A DNA stretch of 64,000 nt from Sphaerotilus mobilis (GTDB lineage Bacteria > Pseudomonadota > Gammaproteobacteria > Burkholderiales > Burkholderiaceae_C). Position 1 is the stretch's first letter; each line of letters opens with the position of its first letter. The notes beneath the pieces are model-generated. The model ran no database searches and was not told the DNA's origin. It saw only the letters and a list, made by a program, of their open reading frames with translations. A program made the translations under genes and the position numbers. The DNA is taken from the NCBI RefSeq assembly GCF_004216565.1, contig NZ_SGWV01000010.1, positions 62,001 to 126,000 on the forward strand. The letters run 5' to 3'. This document shows, piece by piece, positions 52,267 to 61,183 of the stretch.

Positions 52267-53466
52267 TCAGTGGCCAACCAGCGACTTGCGGAAGGCCAGC
52301 AGCTGCAGGATGTTGTGACGCCACTGGCGGTTCTCGGCGACGTAGTGGCGGGCGGCGGCGCCGACCTGCTTGAGCGTGGCGACGTCCTGGCTGTGCTGCA
52401 GCACCATCTGCACGGCCTGTTCGAGGTCACCGGCCTTGAACATCCAGCCGGTCTGGCCGGCCTGGACCACTTCCTGGATCGGCTCGAAGTCCGGCGCGAT
52501 CGGGGCGATGCCGCAGGCCATGAACTCGAACAGCTTGACCGGCGAGGTGTAGTCGCCCGCGCTGGGCAGCACGGCCATGTCCATCGCGGCCAGCAGGCCC
52601 GGGACCTGGTCGTGTGCGACGCGACCGGTCATGACGACCTGGTCGGACAGGCCGGCCTCGGCGACGCGGCGCTGGACCTCATCGAAGGTGGCCCCGTCAC
52701 CGACCAGCAGCAGGCGCAGGTGCGGCGCGGCCTTCAGGCGGTCGGCGATGCGGTAGACGAACTGGTCGATCGCATGCCAGGGCACGAAGGCGCCGAGGTA
52801 GCCGCAGACCACATGGCCTTCAAGCTTCCAGTGCGCCCGCGCCTCGTCGCGCTGCGCTTGCGTGAAGCTGAACTTGTCGATGTTGGCCGCATTGGGCGTG
52901 ACGATGGCCGGGGCCATGGTGCCGTGGGCCTTGAGCAGCCGGTCGCGGAAGACGCCGGAGACAAAGACCAGCCCGGTGGCGTGGCGCACCACCCAGCCCT
53001 CGATCCACTTGGCCAGGCCGAGGAAGAACAGCGGCCGGACGCGGTAGACCATCGCCGAGTCGTTGATCTCCAGGATGATGGGGATGCCGCGTGCCCGCGC
53101 GATCAGCACGGTGATGAACATGAACAGCGAGTAGCGCTCGTAGATCAGCTCAACGTCGCGGTGCGCGTTGAGGTACTGGCGGATGCGCCAGCCGGCCACG
53201 AGGTTGTAGCCCAGCTCGGCCAGCTCGAAGAAGGGTTCGGGCAGCTTGGTGACCCACTTCATCCAGGGCCGCGCCTGCTGGGTCGGCGACATGGCCTTGG
53301 GGCTGGAGTAGGGATCGGCGCCCGGCAGGGAGATCACGTCCACCGCCACGCCTTCGGCCTTCAGCGCATCGGCGATGCCGCGGATGTGCACGCCTTCCAC
53401 GGCCTTGCCCTGGGTGCGGTGGTGGTAGAGCACGCGCTTGAGCGGCGCTGCAGCGTTCGTCGTCAT
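52267..53466 (-). CDS. Glycosyltransferase family 4 (GT-B)
   Basis: A 399-residue GT-B glycosyltransferase for exopolysaccharide assembly. The N-terminal domain opens LKRVLYHHRTQGKAVEGVHI and holds ARARGIPIILEINDSAMVY. The nucleotide-sugar domain has HVVCGYLGAFVPWHAIDQ, LLLVGDGATFDEV and VVMTGRVAHDQVPGLLAAMD. The EX7E-type motif is KLFEFMACGIAPIAPDFEPI. A GAGGAAT site fixes the ATG. The same open frame continues far upstream on the minus strand, but that part is antisense to the polymerase gene. It is translated just ahead of the hexapeptide acetyltransferase. Confidence 0.93.
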   Translation of the reverse strand: MTTNAAAPLKRVLYHHRTQGKAVEGVHIRGIADALKAEGVAVDVISLPGADPYSSPKAMSPTQQARPWMKWVTKLPEPFFELAELGYNLVAGWRIRQYLNAHRDVELIYERYSLFMFITVLIARARGIPIILEINDSAMVYRVRPLFFLGLAKWIEGWVVRHATGLVFVSGVFRDRLLKAHGTMAPAIVTPNAANIDKFSFTQAQRDEARAHWKLEGHVVCGYLGAFVPWHAIDQFVYRIADRLKAAPHLRLLLVGDGATFDEVQRRVAEAGLSDQVVMTGRVAHDQVPGLLAAMDMAVLPSAGDYTSPVKLFEFMACGIAPIAPDFEPIQEVVQAGQTGWMFKAGDLEQAVQMVLQHSQDVATLKQVGAAARHYVAENRQWRHNILQLLAFRKSLVGH

Positions 53467-53697
53467 TCGGATTCCTCGGGTCAGGCGCTGTCTTGAAACC
53501 GGCCGCATGGTAGGCGCAGGCTTTCGCGGCCCGAACCTGCGGAGCGTGGCGGATCGCCGCTTTCCGGGCCGGATCGTGATCGCCGCTGCCTCCGGGCCGA
53601 AATCGCTGCGGCGATGCGTGACGCAGTCCCCGACTCGACCGGCTGTCCCCCGGGTGGACACCAGTAGCATCCGGCGCTGTCCTGACGGTACCTGCCG

Positions 53698-55080
53698 ATG
53701 AGCTTCGCGCTGTTCCTGACCTACGTCTTCCTGAGCTTCTTCCGCCCCATTGAGCTGTTCTCGCCCGCACTGGGCGAGTACCGCCCGATGCTGATCCTGT
53801 GGGGCATCGCCTTCGTGCTGGCCTTCGGCCGCGCGGTCACGCGCCGCGAGATGGCCGGCCGCGGCCTGCACCTGTGGCTGCTGACGGGCCTGTGCACGAT
53901 GGTCGCGCTGTCGCAGATCTTCGCCGGCTGGGCCGGTGGTGCCACCCAGGCGCTGTCGGACTTCAGCCCGTCGGTGATGCTGTTCGTGCTGGTGCTGCTC
54001 AACGTCACCAGCCTGTCGCGCCTGAAGGCCACCGTGGCCGTCCTGGCCTTCTCGATGCTGTGCGCAGCGGGCATGAGCATCCACGCCTACCGCTCGGGCG
54101 CATACGCCAGCCAGCTGGTGCTTCGGCAGAACTCGCCGGCGATGGACGAGGCCGAGGACCAGGGCCGCGACATGACCGCCGCGCAGGCCGCCGAGATGAT
54201 CCCGGCGCAGGACACCTCCGGCTGGTTCCTCTGGCGCATCCGCGGCATGGGCTTCCTCAACGACCCGAACGACTTCGCCCAGACCCTGGTCGCCGTGCTG
54301 CCGCTGCTGTGGATCGGCTGGTCCCAGGGCCGCTGGCTGTTCAACCTGCTGCGGGTGCTGCTGCCGGCTGGGCTGATCGGCTACGCGGTCATCCTGACGC
54401 AGTCGCGCGGCGCGCTGGTCGGCTTGGGCGCGATGGGCATGATCGCGATCGCCCGGCGGCTGGGCACCACCCGCACGCTGGTCCTGGGCGGCGTGCTGGC
54501 GGCGGTGGCGATCGCCGGCAGCGTGGTCGGCGGACGCGGCTTCAGCTCCAAGGAACGCTCGGCCGAAGAACGCATCGAGGCCTGGCAGGTCGGCCTGCAA
54601 CTGCTGCAGTGGCGACCGCTGTCGGGTGCGGGCTTTGGCAACTTCACCGATCACAACCCGCTGACGGCGCACAACTCCTTCGTGCTCGGCTTCTCCGAAC
54701 TCGGCCTGGTCGGCTACTTCTTCTGGATCGCCCTGATCGTGCTGGCCTACAAGGGCCTGAGCCGCCCGCTCGATGCCTTGTCGCGGCTGGCGCCGGCCAG
54801 CCCGGCATTGCGCGTCGCGACGCTGATGCGCGCCTCGCTGGTCGGCTTCCTGGCCTGCGCCTGGTTCCTGTCGCGCACCTATGCGCCGAGCCTGTTCTTC
54901 ATGCTGGGCCTGTGCGTGGCCGGCGGTTGGGTCGCCCGTCAGGCGATTCCCGACGAGGCCGTGCGCGACGACCTGGCCGTGATCCCGTGGCGTCGTGACG
55001 CCCTGCTCTTCCTGATCGCCACCATCCTGGCGGTCTATGGCTTCGTGCTGATGCACCGCTTGTCCGGTGGCGGTGGCTGA
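53698..55080 (+). CDS. O-antigen ligase/polymerase family membrane protein
   Basis: A 460-residue membrane protein with about 11 helices of the Wzy_C/O-antigen ligase family. It joins polysaccharide units or ligates polymer at the periplasmic face. Landmarks are GFLNDPNDFAQTLVAVLPLL, VILTQSRGALVGLGAMG, and the conserved periplasmic loop end DHNPLTAHNSFVLGFSELGL followed by a helix. A large loop between helices includes EAWQVGLQLLQWRPLSGAGF. Whether it polymerises or ligates cannot be told from sequence. It starts the plus-strand half of the locus, divergent from the GT4 gene with about 230 bases between them. Confidence 0.92.
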   Translation: MSFALFLTYVFLSFFRPIELFSPALGEYRPMLILWGIAFVLAFGRAVTRREMAGRGLHLWLLTGLCTMVALSQIFAGWAGGATQALSDFSPSVMLFVLVLLNVTSLSRLKATVAVLAFSMLCAAGMSIHAYRSGAYASQLVLRQNSPAMDEAEDQGRDMTAAQAAEMIPAQDTSGWFLWRIRGMGFLNDPNDFAQTLVAVLPLLWIGWSQGRWLFNLLRVLLPAGLIGYAVILTQSRGALVGLGAMGMIAIARRLGTTRTLVLGGVLAAVAIAGSVVGGRGFSSKERSAEERIEAWQVGLQLLQWRPLSGAGFGNFTDHNPLTAHNSFVLGFSELGLVGYFFWIALIVLAYKGLSRPLDALSRLAPASPALRVATLMRASLVGFLACAWFLSRTYAPSLFFMLGLCVAGGWVARQAIPDEAVRDDLAVIPWRRDALLFLIATILAVYGFVLMHRLSGGGG

Positions 55081-55146
55081 GCGCTGGCCCGCCCTGCGCC
55101 ACGCCACGCCTGCCTGCATTCCTTCACCCCCAACACCCACCTGCCC

Positions 55147-56328
55147 ATGCTGCGCATAGCCGTCGTCACCCCGATGCTGCCCGTCCCTTTCGACCAGACC
55201 CGGGGGCGCTACATCCACGAGACCGCCCGCGCGCTGGGCAAGCTCGCCACGGTGCGGACCTTCTTCCAGACCCTGCAGTACCCGAAGCTGCCGGGCCTGC
55301 GCTCGCGCAGCTTCATCTATGGCGAGGTCGGCGCCGACTACCGGCTCGACGGCTGCGACGTCGAGACCTACACCTACCCGGCACTGCCGGTGCTCACGCG
55401 CGGCCTGAACGGCCACCTCGCCAGCCGGGCGCTGACGCCACGGGCGCGCCGCTTCCAGCCCGATGTGATGCTGGGCTACTGGGTCTACCCGGACGGCTAC
55501 GCCGCGCTGCGCACCGCCCGCGCGCTGGGCATCCCCTGCGTGATCGGCGCGCTGGGCTCTGACATCCATGTGCGCGACGGCCTGAACGCACGCATGACCC
55601 GCGCAGCGATCGACGGCGCCGATGCGCTGGTGACCGTCAGCGAGGCGATGCGCGGCTATGCCATCCGTAACTTCGGCGCCGCGCCCGAGCGGGTCCACAC
55701 CGTCGTCAACGGCTTCAACACCGCCGTGTTCCGGCCGATGGACCAGACCGCGCTGCGCCAGAAACTCGGCGTGAAGGCCGACGAGAAGCTGATCGTCTAC
55801 GTCGGCCGCTTCGTCGAAGCCAAGGGCATGCGCGAGCTGATCGACGCCTTCACCACGCTGGCCCGGCGCGATGCGCGCGTCACGCTGGCGCTGGTCGGCG
55901 ACGGCACGATGAAGGACCAGCTGCTCGATCTGGTCAAGTCGACCGGCCTGACCGGGCGGGTCCACCTGCCCGGCGGCCTGCCGCCCGAGCAGGTCGCCGA
56001 GTGGATCAACGCCGCCGACACGCTGACCCTGCCGAGCTGGAGCGAGGGCTATCCCAATGTGGTGGTCGAGGCGGTGGCCTGCGGCCGACCGGTGGTCGGC
56101 ACCGACGTGGGCGGCATGCGCGAGATCCTGGATGCGGACAACGGCCTGCTGATCCCGCCCAAGGACACCGCCGCGCTGACCGAGGCGCTGGCCCAGGTGC
56201 TGGCCCGCGACTGGGACCAGCAGGCCATCGCCGCGCGCATCCGCCGCACCTGGGACGACGTCGCGGTCGACACGCTCAAGGTCTGCGAGGCGGTGGTGGC
56301 GCAGCGCCGCGCAGCGCCCAGGAAGTGA
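55147..56328 (+). CDS. Glycosyltransferase family 4 (GT-B)
   Basis: A 393-residue GT-B glycosyltransferase. It opens MLRIAVVTPMLPVPFDQTRG, with the glycine-rich acceptor loop after the first strand. The donor domain has KLIVYVGRFVEAKGMRELID, LALVGDGTMKDQL, and VHLPGGLPPEQVAEWINAAD. The E-x7-E region is PSWSEGYPNVVVEAVACGRP then VVGTDVGGMREI. It lies 66 bases after the polymerase gene. It should add one sugar to the lipid-linked repeat unit in the cytoplasm. The donor sugar is not predictable. Confidence 0.94.
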   Translation: MLRIAVVTPMLPVPFDQTRGRYIHETARALGKLATVRTFFQTLQYPKLPGLRSRSFIYGEVGADYRLDGCDVETYTYPALPVLTRGLNGHLASRALTPRARRFQPDVMLGYWVYPDGYAALRTARALGIPCVIGALGSDIHVRDGLNARMTRAAIDGADALVTVSEAMRGYAIRNFGAAPERVHTVVNGFNTAVFRPMDQTALRQKLGVKADEKLIVYVGRFVEAKGMRELIDAFTTLARRDARVTLALVGDGTMKDQLLDLVKSTGLTGRVHLPGGLPPEQVAEWINAADTLTLPSWSEGYPNVVVEAVACGRPVVGTDVGGMREILDADNGLLIPPKDTAALTEALAQVLARDWDQQAIAARIRRTWDDVAVDTLKVCEAVVAQRRAAPRK

Positions 56329-56538
56329 TCAGGGCCCCTTTTTCGGTGTTATTCCCGCGCACTTCTGCGCAGTGGTTCCGGCTCCCGGCACTGGTCTGCC
56401 AGCGGTGCCGCTCTGCCGGGAAAACCCGATGCTAGAGTGCCGCGACCGGCAGCATCCCACCTGCCATCGACCCGTGTCCCGACCCTCGGCCTCGCCGCTC
56501 GGACCCCGGCTCAAGACCCTCAAGACCCCCACCTATCC

Positions 56539-57714
56539 ATGAGCTTCCTGCTCGTTCTTGCCGGCCTGCTGCTGGCCGCCTTCCTCGTGCTGGTCGTGTT
56601 CATCCGCCAGCGCAACATCCATGTCTGGCTGCGGGCCTGGATGCGGCAGGACTGGCGTGCCCGCACGCCCGTCCCGGCCGGCACCACGAAGCACGTGATC
56701 TTCTGCTTCGTCGACCACTACGAGCCGCAGTGGAAGCAGCCGAGCTACGAGGTCGAATGCCAGCGCGTGCAGCGCTGGGTCGACGACTACCCCAAGCTGT
56801 GCGCCGGGCTGAGGGACGCGGACGGCCGCGAGCCCATCCACAGCTTCTTCTACCCGGGCGAGGAATACCGCCCGGAGCACCTGGACAAGCTGGTCGACAT
56901 CTGCCGCATGGGCCTGGGCGAGATCGAGATCCACCTGCACCACGACAAGGACACGGAAGCCGGCCTGCGCGAGAAGCTGCAGTCCTTCACCCGCACGCTG
57001 GTGGACCGCCACGACGCGCTGCCCGTCGATGCGAAGACCGGCCAGCCGCAATGGGCCTTCATCCACGGCAACTGGGCGCTCGACAACGCCCACCCGGACG
57101 GCGTGGGCTGCGGCGTCGACAACGAGCTGATCGTGCTGCGTGAAGAGGGCTGCTACGTCGACTACACGCTGCCGGCCGCGCCGGACCCGTGCCAGACGTC
57201 GACGATCAACAGCATCTACTACGCCAAGGACGATCCGCACCACTGCAAGTCGCACGACACCGGCTCGCGCGTGAAGGTGGGCGGCAAGCCCGATGGCGAC
57301 CTGATGCTGATCCAGGGTCCGCTGGGGTTCATGTGGCACAGCCGCAAGTTCGGCCTGATCCCGCGCATCGAGAACGCCGACGTGCGCACCAGCTCCCCGC
57401 CGACGCCCGCACGCATCGACCAGTGGATCGAGACCGGCGTGCACGTCGAGGGCAAGCCGGAATGGATCTTCGTGAAGATCCACACCCACGGCACCCAGGA
57501 ACGCGACACCGACACGCTGCTGGGCCCGAAGATGCGCGCCGGCTACGAGTACCTGCTGGGCAAGTACAACGACGGCCGCGAGTGGCAGACCCACTTCGTC
57601 AGCGCGCGCGAGATGTACAACATCGCCAAGGCCGCCGAGGCCGGCTTGCCCGGCGCGCCGGGCCAGTACCGCGACCTGGTGATCCAGCGTCCGGCCTACG
57701 CGCCGCGAGGCTGA
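56539..57714 (+). CDS. Membrane-anchored deacetylase-like protein of EPS locus
   Basis: A 391-residue protein with an N-terminal membrane helix (SFLLVLAGLLLAAFLVLVVF). A soluble domain has repeated His/Asp/Glu-rich motifs: VIFCFVDHYEPQW, HSFFYPGEEYRPEHL, GEIEIHLHHDKD, AFIHGNWALDNAHPDG and IFVKIHTHGTQE. The strand-loop spacing (Asp-His early, H-H in the middle, Trp/His late) resembles the NodB/glycoside hydrolase-deacetylase beta-barrel, but the canonical TFDDG is absent. I do not assign a reaction. It is followed by a GT2 gene only three bases later, so it belongs to the EPS operon. Topology suggests the domain could be on either side of the membrane. Confidence 0.8.
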   Translation: MSFLLVLAGLLLAAFLVLVVFIRQRNIHVWLRAWMRQDWRARTPVPAGTTKHVIFCFVDHYEPQWKQPSYEVECQRVQRWVDDYPKLCAGLRDADGREPIHSFFYPGEEYRPEHLDKLVDICRMGLGEIEIHLHHDKDTEAGLREKLQSFTRTLVDRHDALPVDAKTGQPQWAFIHGNWALDNAHPDGVGCGVDNELIVLREEGCYVDYTLPAAPDPCQTSTINSIYYAKDDPHHCKSHDTGSRVKVGGKPDGDLMLIQGPLGFMWHSRKFGLIPRIENADVRTSSPPTPARIDQWIETGVHVEGKPEWIFVKIHTHGTQERDTDTLLGPKMRAGYEYLLGKYNDGREWQTHFVSAREMYNIAKAAEAGLPGAPGQYRDLVIQRPAYAPRG

Positions 57715-57717
57715 TCG

Positions 57718-58926
57718 ATGGGCGAGACGCTGAGGCTGGCCCTCGAGGTCGTCGCCTGGGGCGGCATCGGCGCGGTGGTCTATTCCTACGCGCTGTTCCC
57801 GGTCGTGCTCTTCCTGGTCGCCGCGCTGCATCAGGCCGGCCGTGACGCAGCCTTCGTGCTGCGCAAGCGTGACCGCCGCAAGGCGCTTGACCGGGTTGAC
57901 CTGGACTGGCCGCATGTGGCGGTGGTGATCTCGGCCTACAACGAGGAACGCCACCTGCAGCAGCGCATCGACAACCTGATGGCGCTGGACTACCCGGCCG
58001 ACCGGCTGCATGCCTACATCGGCTCGGACGGCAGCCGCGACGGCACCGCAGCGATCCTGACGGGCCAGGGCGACGAGCCGCGCCTGAAGGCCTTTGCCTT
58101 CGAGGTCAACCGCGGCAAGGCCAGCGTGCTCAACGACCTGGTCTCGCGCGGCGACGAGCCGATCCTGGTCTTCTCGGACGCCAACACCTTCTTCCGGCCG
58201 GACGCGCTCAAGCGCCTGGTCGCTGGCTTTGCCGACCCGGGCGTCGGCGGCGTCAGCGGCGAGCTGCGCCTGATCGGCGCGGGCGGCGACAACCAGGACA
58301 GCCTGTACTGGCGCGTCGAGCAGTTCCTGAAGTTCTTCGAGGCCCGCATCGGCGCGCTGCTCGGCGCCAACGGCGCGATCTACGCGATCCGCCGCAGCCT
58401 GTGGAAGCCGCTGCGCCCGGACACCATCTGCGACGACTTCTGCGTCGCGATGAACGTCGCCGCCGCGCGCTCGCGCCTGCTCTACGAGCCGCGCGCCTGG
58501 GCCGAGGAAGAGACGCCCGAGCGCATCGGCGAGGAGGTCAAGCGCCGCATCCGCATCGGCATCGGCAACTTCCAGGCCCTGGTGCGCCACCCCGAATACC
58601 TGCTGCGCACGAGCTGGGCGACGCGATTCGCCTACCTGTCGCACAAGGTGCTGCGCTGGATCGCCCCGCACCTGCTGATCGTCGCGATGGCCGCATCGGC
58701 CGCGCTGGCGGTCGAGTCGACCGGCTGGCGCTGGGGCCTGCTGGCTCAGGCGCTGAGCTACTTGGGCGCGGCCGCCGCGCTCGGCCTGACCCAGCGTGGC
58801 GTCAAGCTGCCCAAGGTGATCACGCTGGCCGCCTTCCTCTATGCCCTGAACTGGGCCTTCCTGGTGGCCTCCTGGCGCTATGCCACCGGCCGCTACGCCG
58901 GTTCCTGGGCCCGCAGCAGCCGATGA
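57718..58926 (+). CDS. Membrane glycosyltransferase family 2
   Basis: A 402-residue processive-type GT2. One N-terminal helix (about 12-40) precedes the GT-A domain: VAVVISAYNEERHLQQRIDN, YIGSDGSRDGTAA (DGS donor loop), ILVFSDANTFFRPDAL (DxN/DxD metal site), GLLGANGAIYAIRR-like acceptor strand (ALLGANGAIYAIRRSLW), and TICDDFCVAMNV. Three helices lie in the last 110 residues. EEETPERIGEEVKRRIRIGI sits where cellulose-synthase-like enzymes have QxxRW. It probably extends or starts the glycan at the inner membrane. Its TGA overlaps the next ATG (ATGA). Confidence 0.93.
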   Translation: MGETLRLALEVVAWGGIGAVVYSYALFPVVLFLVAALHQAGRDAAFVLRKRDRRKALDRVDLDWPHVAVVISAYNEERHLQQRIDNLMALDYPADRLHAYIGSDGSRDGTAAILTGQGDEPRLKAFAFEVNRGKASVLNDLVSRGDEPILVFSDANTFFRPDALKRLVAGFADPGVGGVSGELRLIGAGGDNQDSLYWRVEQFLKFFEARIGALLGANGAIYAIRRSLWKPLRPDTICDDFCVAMNVAAARSRLLYEPRAWAEEETPERIGEEVKRRIRIGIGNFQALVRHPEYLLRTSWATRFAYLSHKVLRWIAPHLLIVAMAASAALAVESTGWRWGLLAQALSYLGAAAALGLTQRGVKLPKVITLAAFLYALNWAFLVASWRYATGRYAGSWARSSR

Positions 58927-60119
58927 CCTCCGGCGCGAAGCCGGACCCCGAACCGACAACCGAATCCCACGGCCGCAGCCCCAGCGGCCCCTCGAACCCG
59001 AAGGACCCCCAGGTGCTCAAGATCGCCATCATCGGCTGCGGCAAGATTGCCGATGGCCACGTTGAACAGATCCGCGCAACCGGCCGCGGCGAGGTGGTCG
59101 CGGTGTGCGACCGCGAGCCGCTGATGGCCGAACAGCTGGCCGTGCGGCTGGGCATCCCCGGCCAGTACACCGATGCCGCGCAGATGCTGGCCGAGTGCCG
59201 CCCCGACGTGGTCCACATCGCCACGCCGCCGGACTCGCACCGCTTCCTCGCCGAGCTGTGTTTTGCCGCCGGCTGCCACGTCTTCATGGAAAAGCCGTTT
59301 GCGCTGACCGAGGCCCAGTCGCGCGAGATCGTCGTGCTGGCCGAGCGTGCCGGCAAGCAGGTCGGCGTCAACTACCTCTACAACTACGAGCCGCCCGGCC
59401 TGGAGCTGGAACAGTGGGTCGCCGGTGGCAAGTTGGGCGAGATCGTCCACCTCGACACCAGCTATGGCTACAACCTCGCTGGCGACTACGGCCTGGCCGT
59501 CATGTCCGACCCCAACCACTGGGTCCACCGCCTGCCCGGCAAGCTTTTCCACAACGTGCTGGACCATGTGCTGGCCAAGGTCGTGCCCTTCCTGGGCGAC
59601 GAGATCGAGACCCGCGTGCTGGCCTTCCGCCGCCGTGGCCTGACCGGCTCGGCCATCGTCGACGCGATGCCCGATGAGCTGCGCTTCGTGCTGCGCAGCG
59701 GCCACGTCACCGTGACCGGCAATGTCAGCGCCCACGGCCGCCCGGTGCAGCACCAGCTGCGCGTGATCGGCACGCAGGAATCGCTGGAGCTGGACTACAC
59801 CGCCCGCACGCTGGTGCGCACCGCCCGCTGGGCCCAACCCAGCGCACTGGGCCGGCTGTTCCCGGCCTGGGTGCAGGCCAAGCAGTTCGCGGGCAACGGC
59901 TGGCGCAACCTGGGCCGCTTCCGCCGCCACGAGTACCACTACTTCCAGTGCATGCGCGAGCTGCTCACGCGCTTCTACGACGCCGTCGAGGCCAAGGGCC
60001 CGCCACCGCTGCCGACCGCGCAGATCCTGCGCGTGACCCGCATCATCGACCAGATCGTCGCCGGCATCGCCGCCCAGGAAGCGGGCCAGAACGCCGCACC
60101 GACCGAGGCCCACGCATGA
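58923..60119 (+). CDS. Gfo/Idh/MocA-family oxidoreductase
   Basis: A 398-residue NAD(P)-dependent sugar oxidoreductase. The Rossmann motif is IAIIGCGKIADGHV (about residues 33-46), after a Pro/Ser-rich 30-residue leader that is unusual. PDVVHIATPPDSHR and HVFMEKPFAL contain the conserved EKP (Lys catalytic). GVNYLYNYEPPGL and HNVLDHVLAKVV lie in the C-terminal alpha/beta domain. These enzymes oxidise nucleotide-sugar carbons, for example UDP-sugar 3-positions, for polysaccharide precursors. A start further in (V-L-K-I-A or its upstream codons) is possible, but the ATGA overlap with the GT2 gene supports the chosen one. It overlaps the epimerase gene by four bases. Confidence 0.93.
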   Translation: MTSGAKPDPEPTTESHGRSPSGPSNPKDPQVLKIAIIGCGKIADGHVEQIRATGRGEVVAVCDREPLMAEQLAVRLGIPGQYTDAAQMLAECRPDVVHIATPPDSHRFLAELCFAAGCHVFMEKPFALTEAQSREIVVLAERAGKQVGVNYLYNYEPPGLELEQWVAGGKLGEIVHLDTSYGYNLAGDYGLAVMSDPNHWVHRLPGKLFHNVLDHVLAKVVPFLGDEIETRVLAFRRRGLTGSAIVDAMPDELRFVLRSGHVTVTGNVSAHGRPVQHQLRVIGTQESLELDYTARTLVRTARWAQPSALGRLFPAWVQAKQFAGNGWRNLGRFRRHEYHYFQCMRELLTRFYDAVEAKGPPPLPTAQILRVTRIIDQIVAGIAAQEAGQNAAPTEAHA

Positions 60120-61123
60120 AAGTCCTGCTCACCGGATCGGCCGGTTTCCTTGGCCGCCAGATCGCCCGCAGCCTGCTCACGCTGGGCGTGACCGACCTGC
60201 GCCTGCATGTGCGCAACGTCGGCCCGAGCGCCCAGGTCGATGCGCTGCGGCGCGACTTCCCCGCCGCCACGATCGAGGTCGTCGGCGCCAACCTGCTGAG
60301 CCGCCCCGCCGTCGACGCGGCGCTGCTGGGCGTGCACACCGTCGTGCACGCGGCAGCCGGCATGAAGGGCGCGGCGGCCGACATGTTCGCCAACACCGTC
60401 ATCGCCAGCCGCAATGTCTTCGAGGCCGCCGGTGCGGCCGGCGTCAAGCGCCTGGTGCTGATCAGCTCCTTCTCGGTCTACAAGACCGAACACCTGCGCG
60501 CGGGCGCGACGCTGCATGACGACAACCCGCTGGAGCCGGTCGGTGTCGACAAGGGCCCCTACGGCTATGCCAAGACCCGCCAGGAACACCTGCTGGCGCA
60601 GTGCAAGGCCCGCCACGGCTACGAGACCGTCGTGCTGCGTCCGGGCGTGATCTACGGCCCCGGCGGCGGTGCGCTGTCGCCGCGTGTCGGCCTGAACGTG
60701 ATGGGCTGGTTCTTCAGCCTGGGCGGCGCGGCCACCTTGCCGCTGACCTATGTCGACAACTGCGCCGACGCGGTCGCGCGGGCCACGCTGCACGCGCCCG
60801 ATGGCGCGGGCTACAGCGTCGTCGACGACGCGTTGCCGAGCTGCAGGGCCTACCTGGACGGCTACCGCCGCCACGTCCGCAAGCTGCGTGTGATCCCGGT
60901 CCCGGGCTTCCTGTTCCGCTGGGGTGCCCAGCAGCTGGTGGGCTATCACAAGCGCTCCAAGGGCCAGTTGCCGGCCGTCTTCACGCCCTATGTGGTGCGC
61001 TCGATGTATACCCCGCTGGTCTACAGCAATGCCGGCCTGAAGGCCATCGGCTGGACCCAGCGTGTGCCGACGCCCGAAGGCATGAAGCGGACCTATGCCT
61101 GGCTGAAGGAAGTTGGCAAGTAG
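60116..61123 (+). CDS. NAD-dependent epimerase/dehydratase (extended SDR)
   Basis: A 335-residue extended SDR that modifies nucleotide-activated sugars. The motif MKVLLTGSAGFLGRQIA binds NAD. VVHAAAGMKG, VLISSFSVY (catalytic Ser) and the YxxxK in GPYGYAKTRQE follow. VLRPGVIYGPGGG and TYVDNCADAV are in the C-terminal substrate domain. Its ATG overlaps the upstream stop (ATGA), so it is translated with the Gfo/Idh/MocA enzyme and probably works on the same sugar. After its stop come imperfect direct repeats (AGCCGGCAAGTAGCA) and a hairpin. Confidence 0.94.
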   Translation: MKVLLTGSAGFLGRQIARSLLTLGVTDLRLHVRNVGPSAQVDALRRDFPAATIEVVGANLLSRPAVDAALLGVHTVVHAAAGMKGAAADMFANTVIASRNVFEAAGAAGVKRLVLISSFSVYKTEHLRAGATLHDDNPLEPVGVDKGPYGYAKTRQEHLLAQCKARHGYETVVLRPGVIYGPGGGALSPRVGLNVMGWFFSLGGAATLPLTYVDNCADAVARATLHAPDGAGYSVVDDALPSCRAYLDGYRRHVRKLRVIPVPGFLFRWGAQQLVGYHKRSKGQLPAVFTPYVVRSMYTPLVYSNAGLKAIGWTQRVPTPEGMKRTYAWLKEVGK

Positions 61124-61155
61124 GAAGCCGGCAAGTAGCAAGCCGGCAAGCAGGA

Positions 61156-61175
61156 CGCCGTCCAGCAGGACGGCG
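61156..61175. terminator. Hairpin between convergent epimerase and GT4 genes
   Basis: CGCCGTCC-AGCA-GGACGGCG is a perfect 8-bp stem between the two convergent stops. There is no U-run on either side, so termination is plausible but not certain. Confidence 0.5.
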
Positions 61176-61183
61176 ACCCGCGA

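Noticed and set aside
53467-55965. Upstream continuation of the minus-strand GT4 open frame (total about 1232 codons)
   Set aside because: The GT4 starts at an ATG with a good ribosome site. The extra part is antisense to the polymerase and the next GT4 and has shadow-frame composition.
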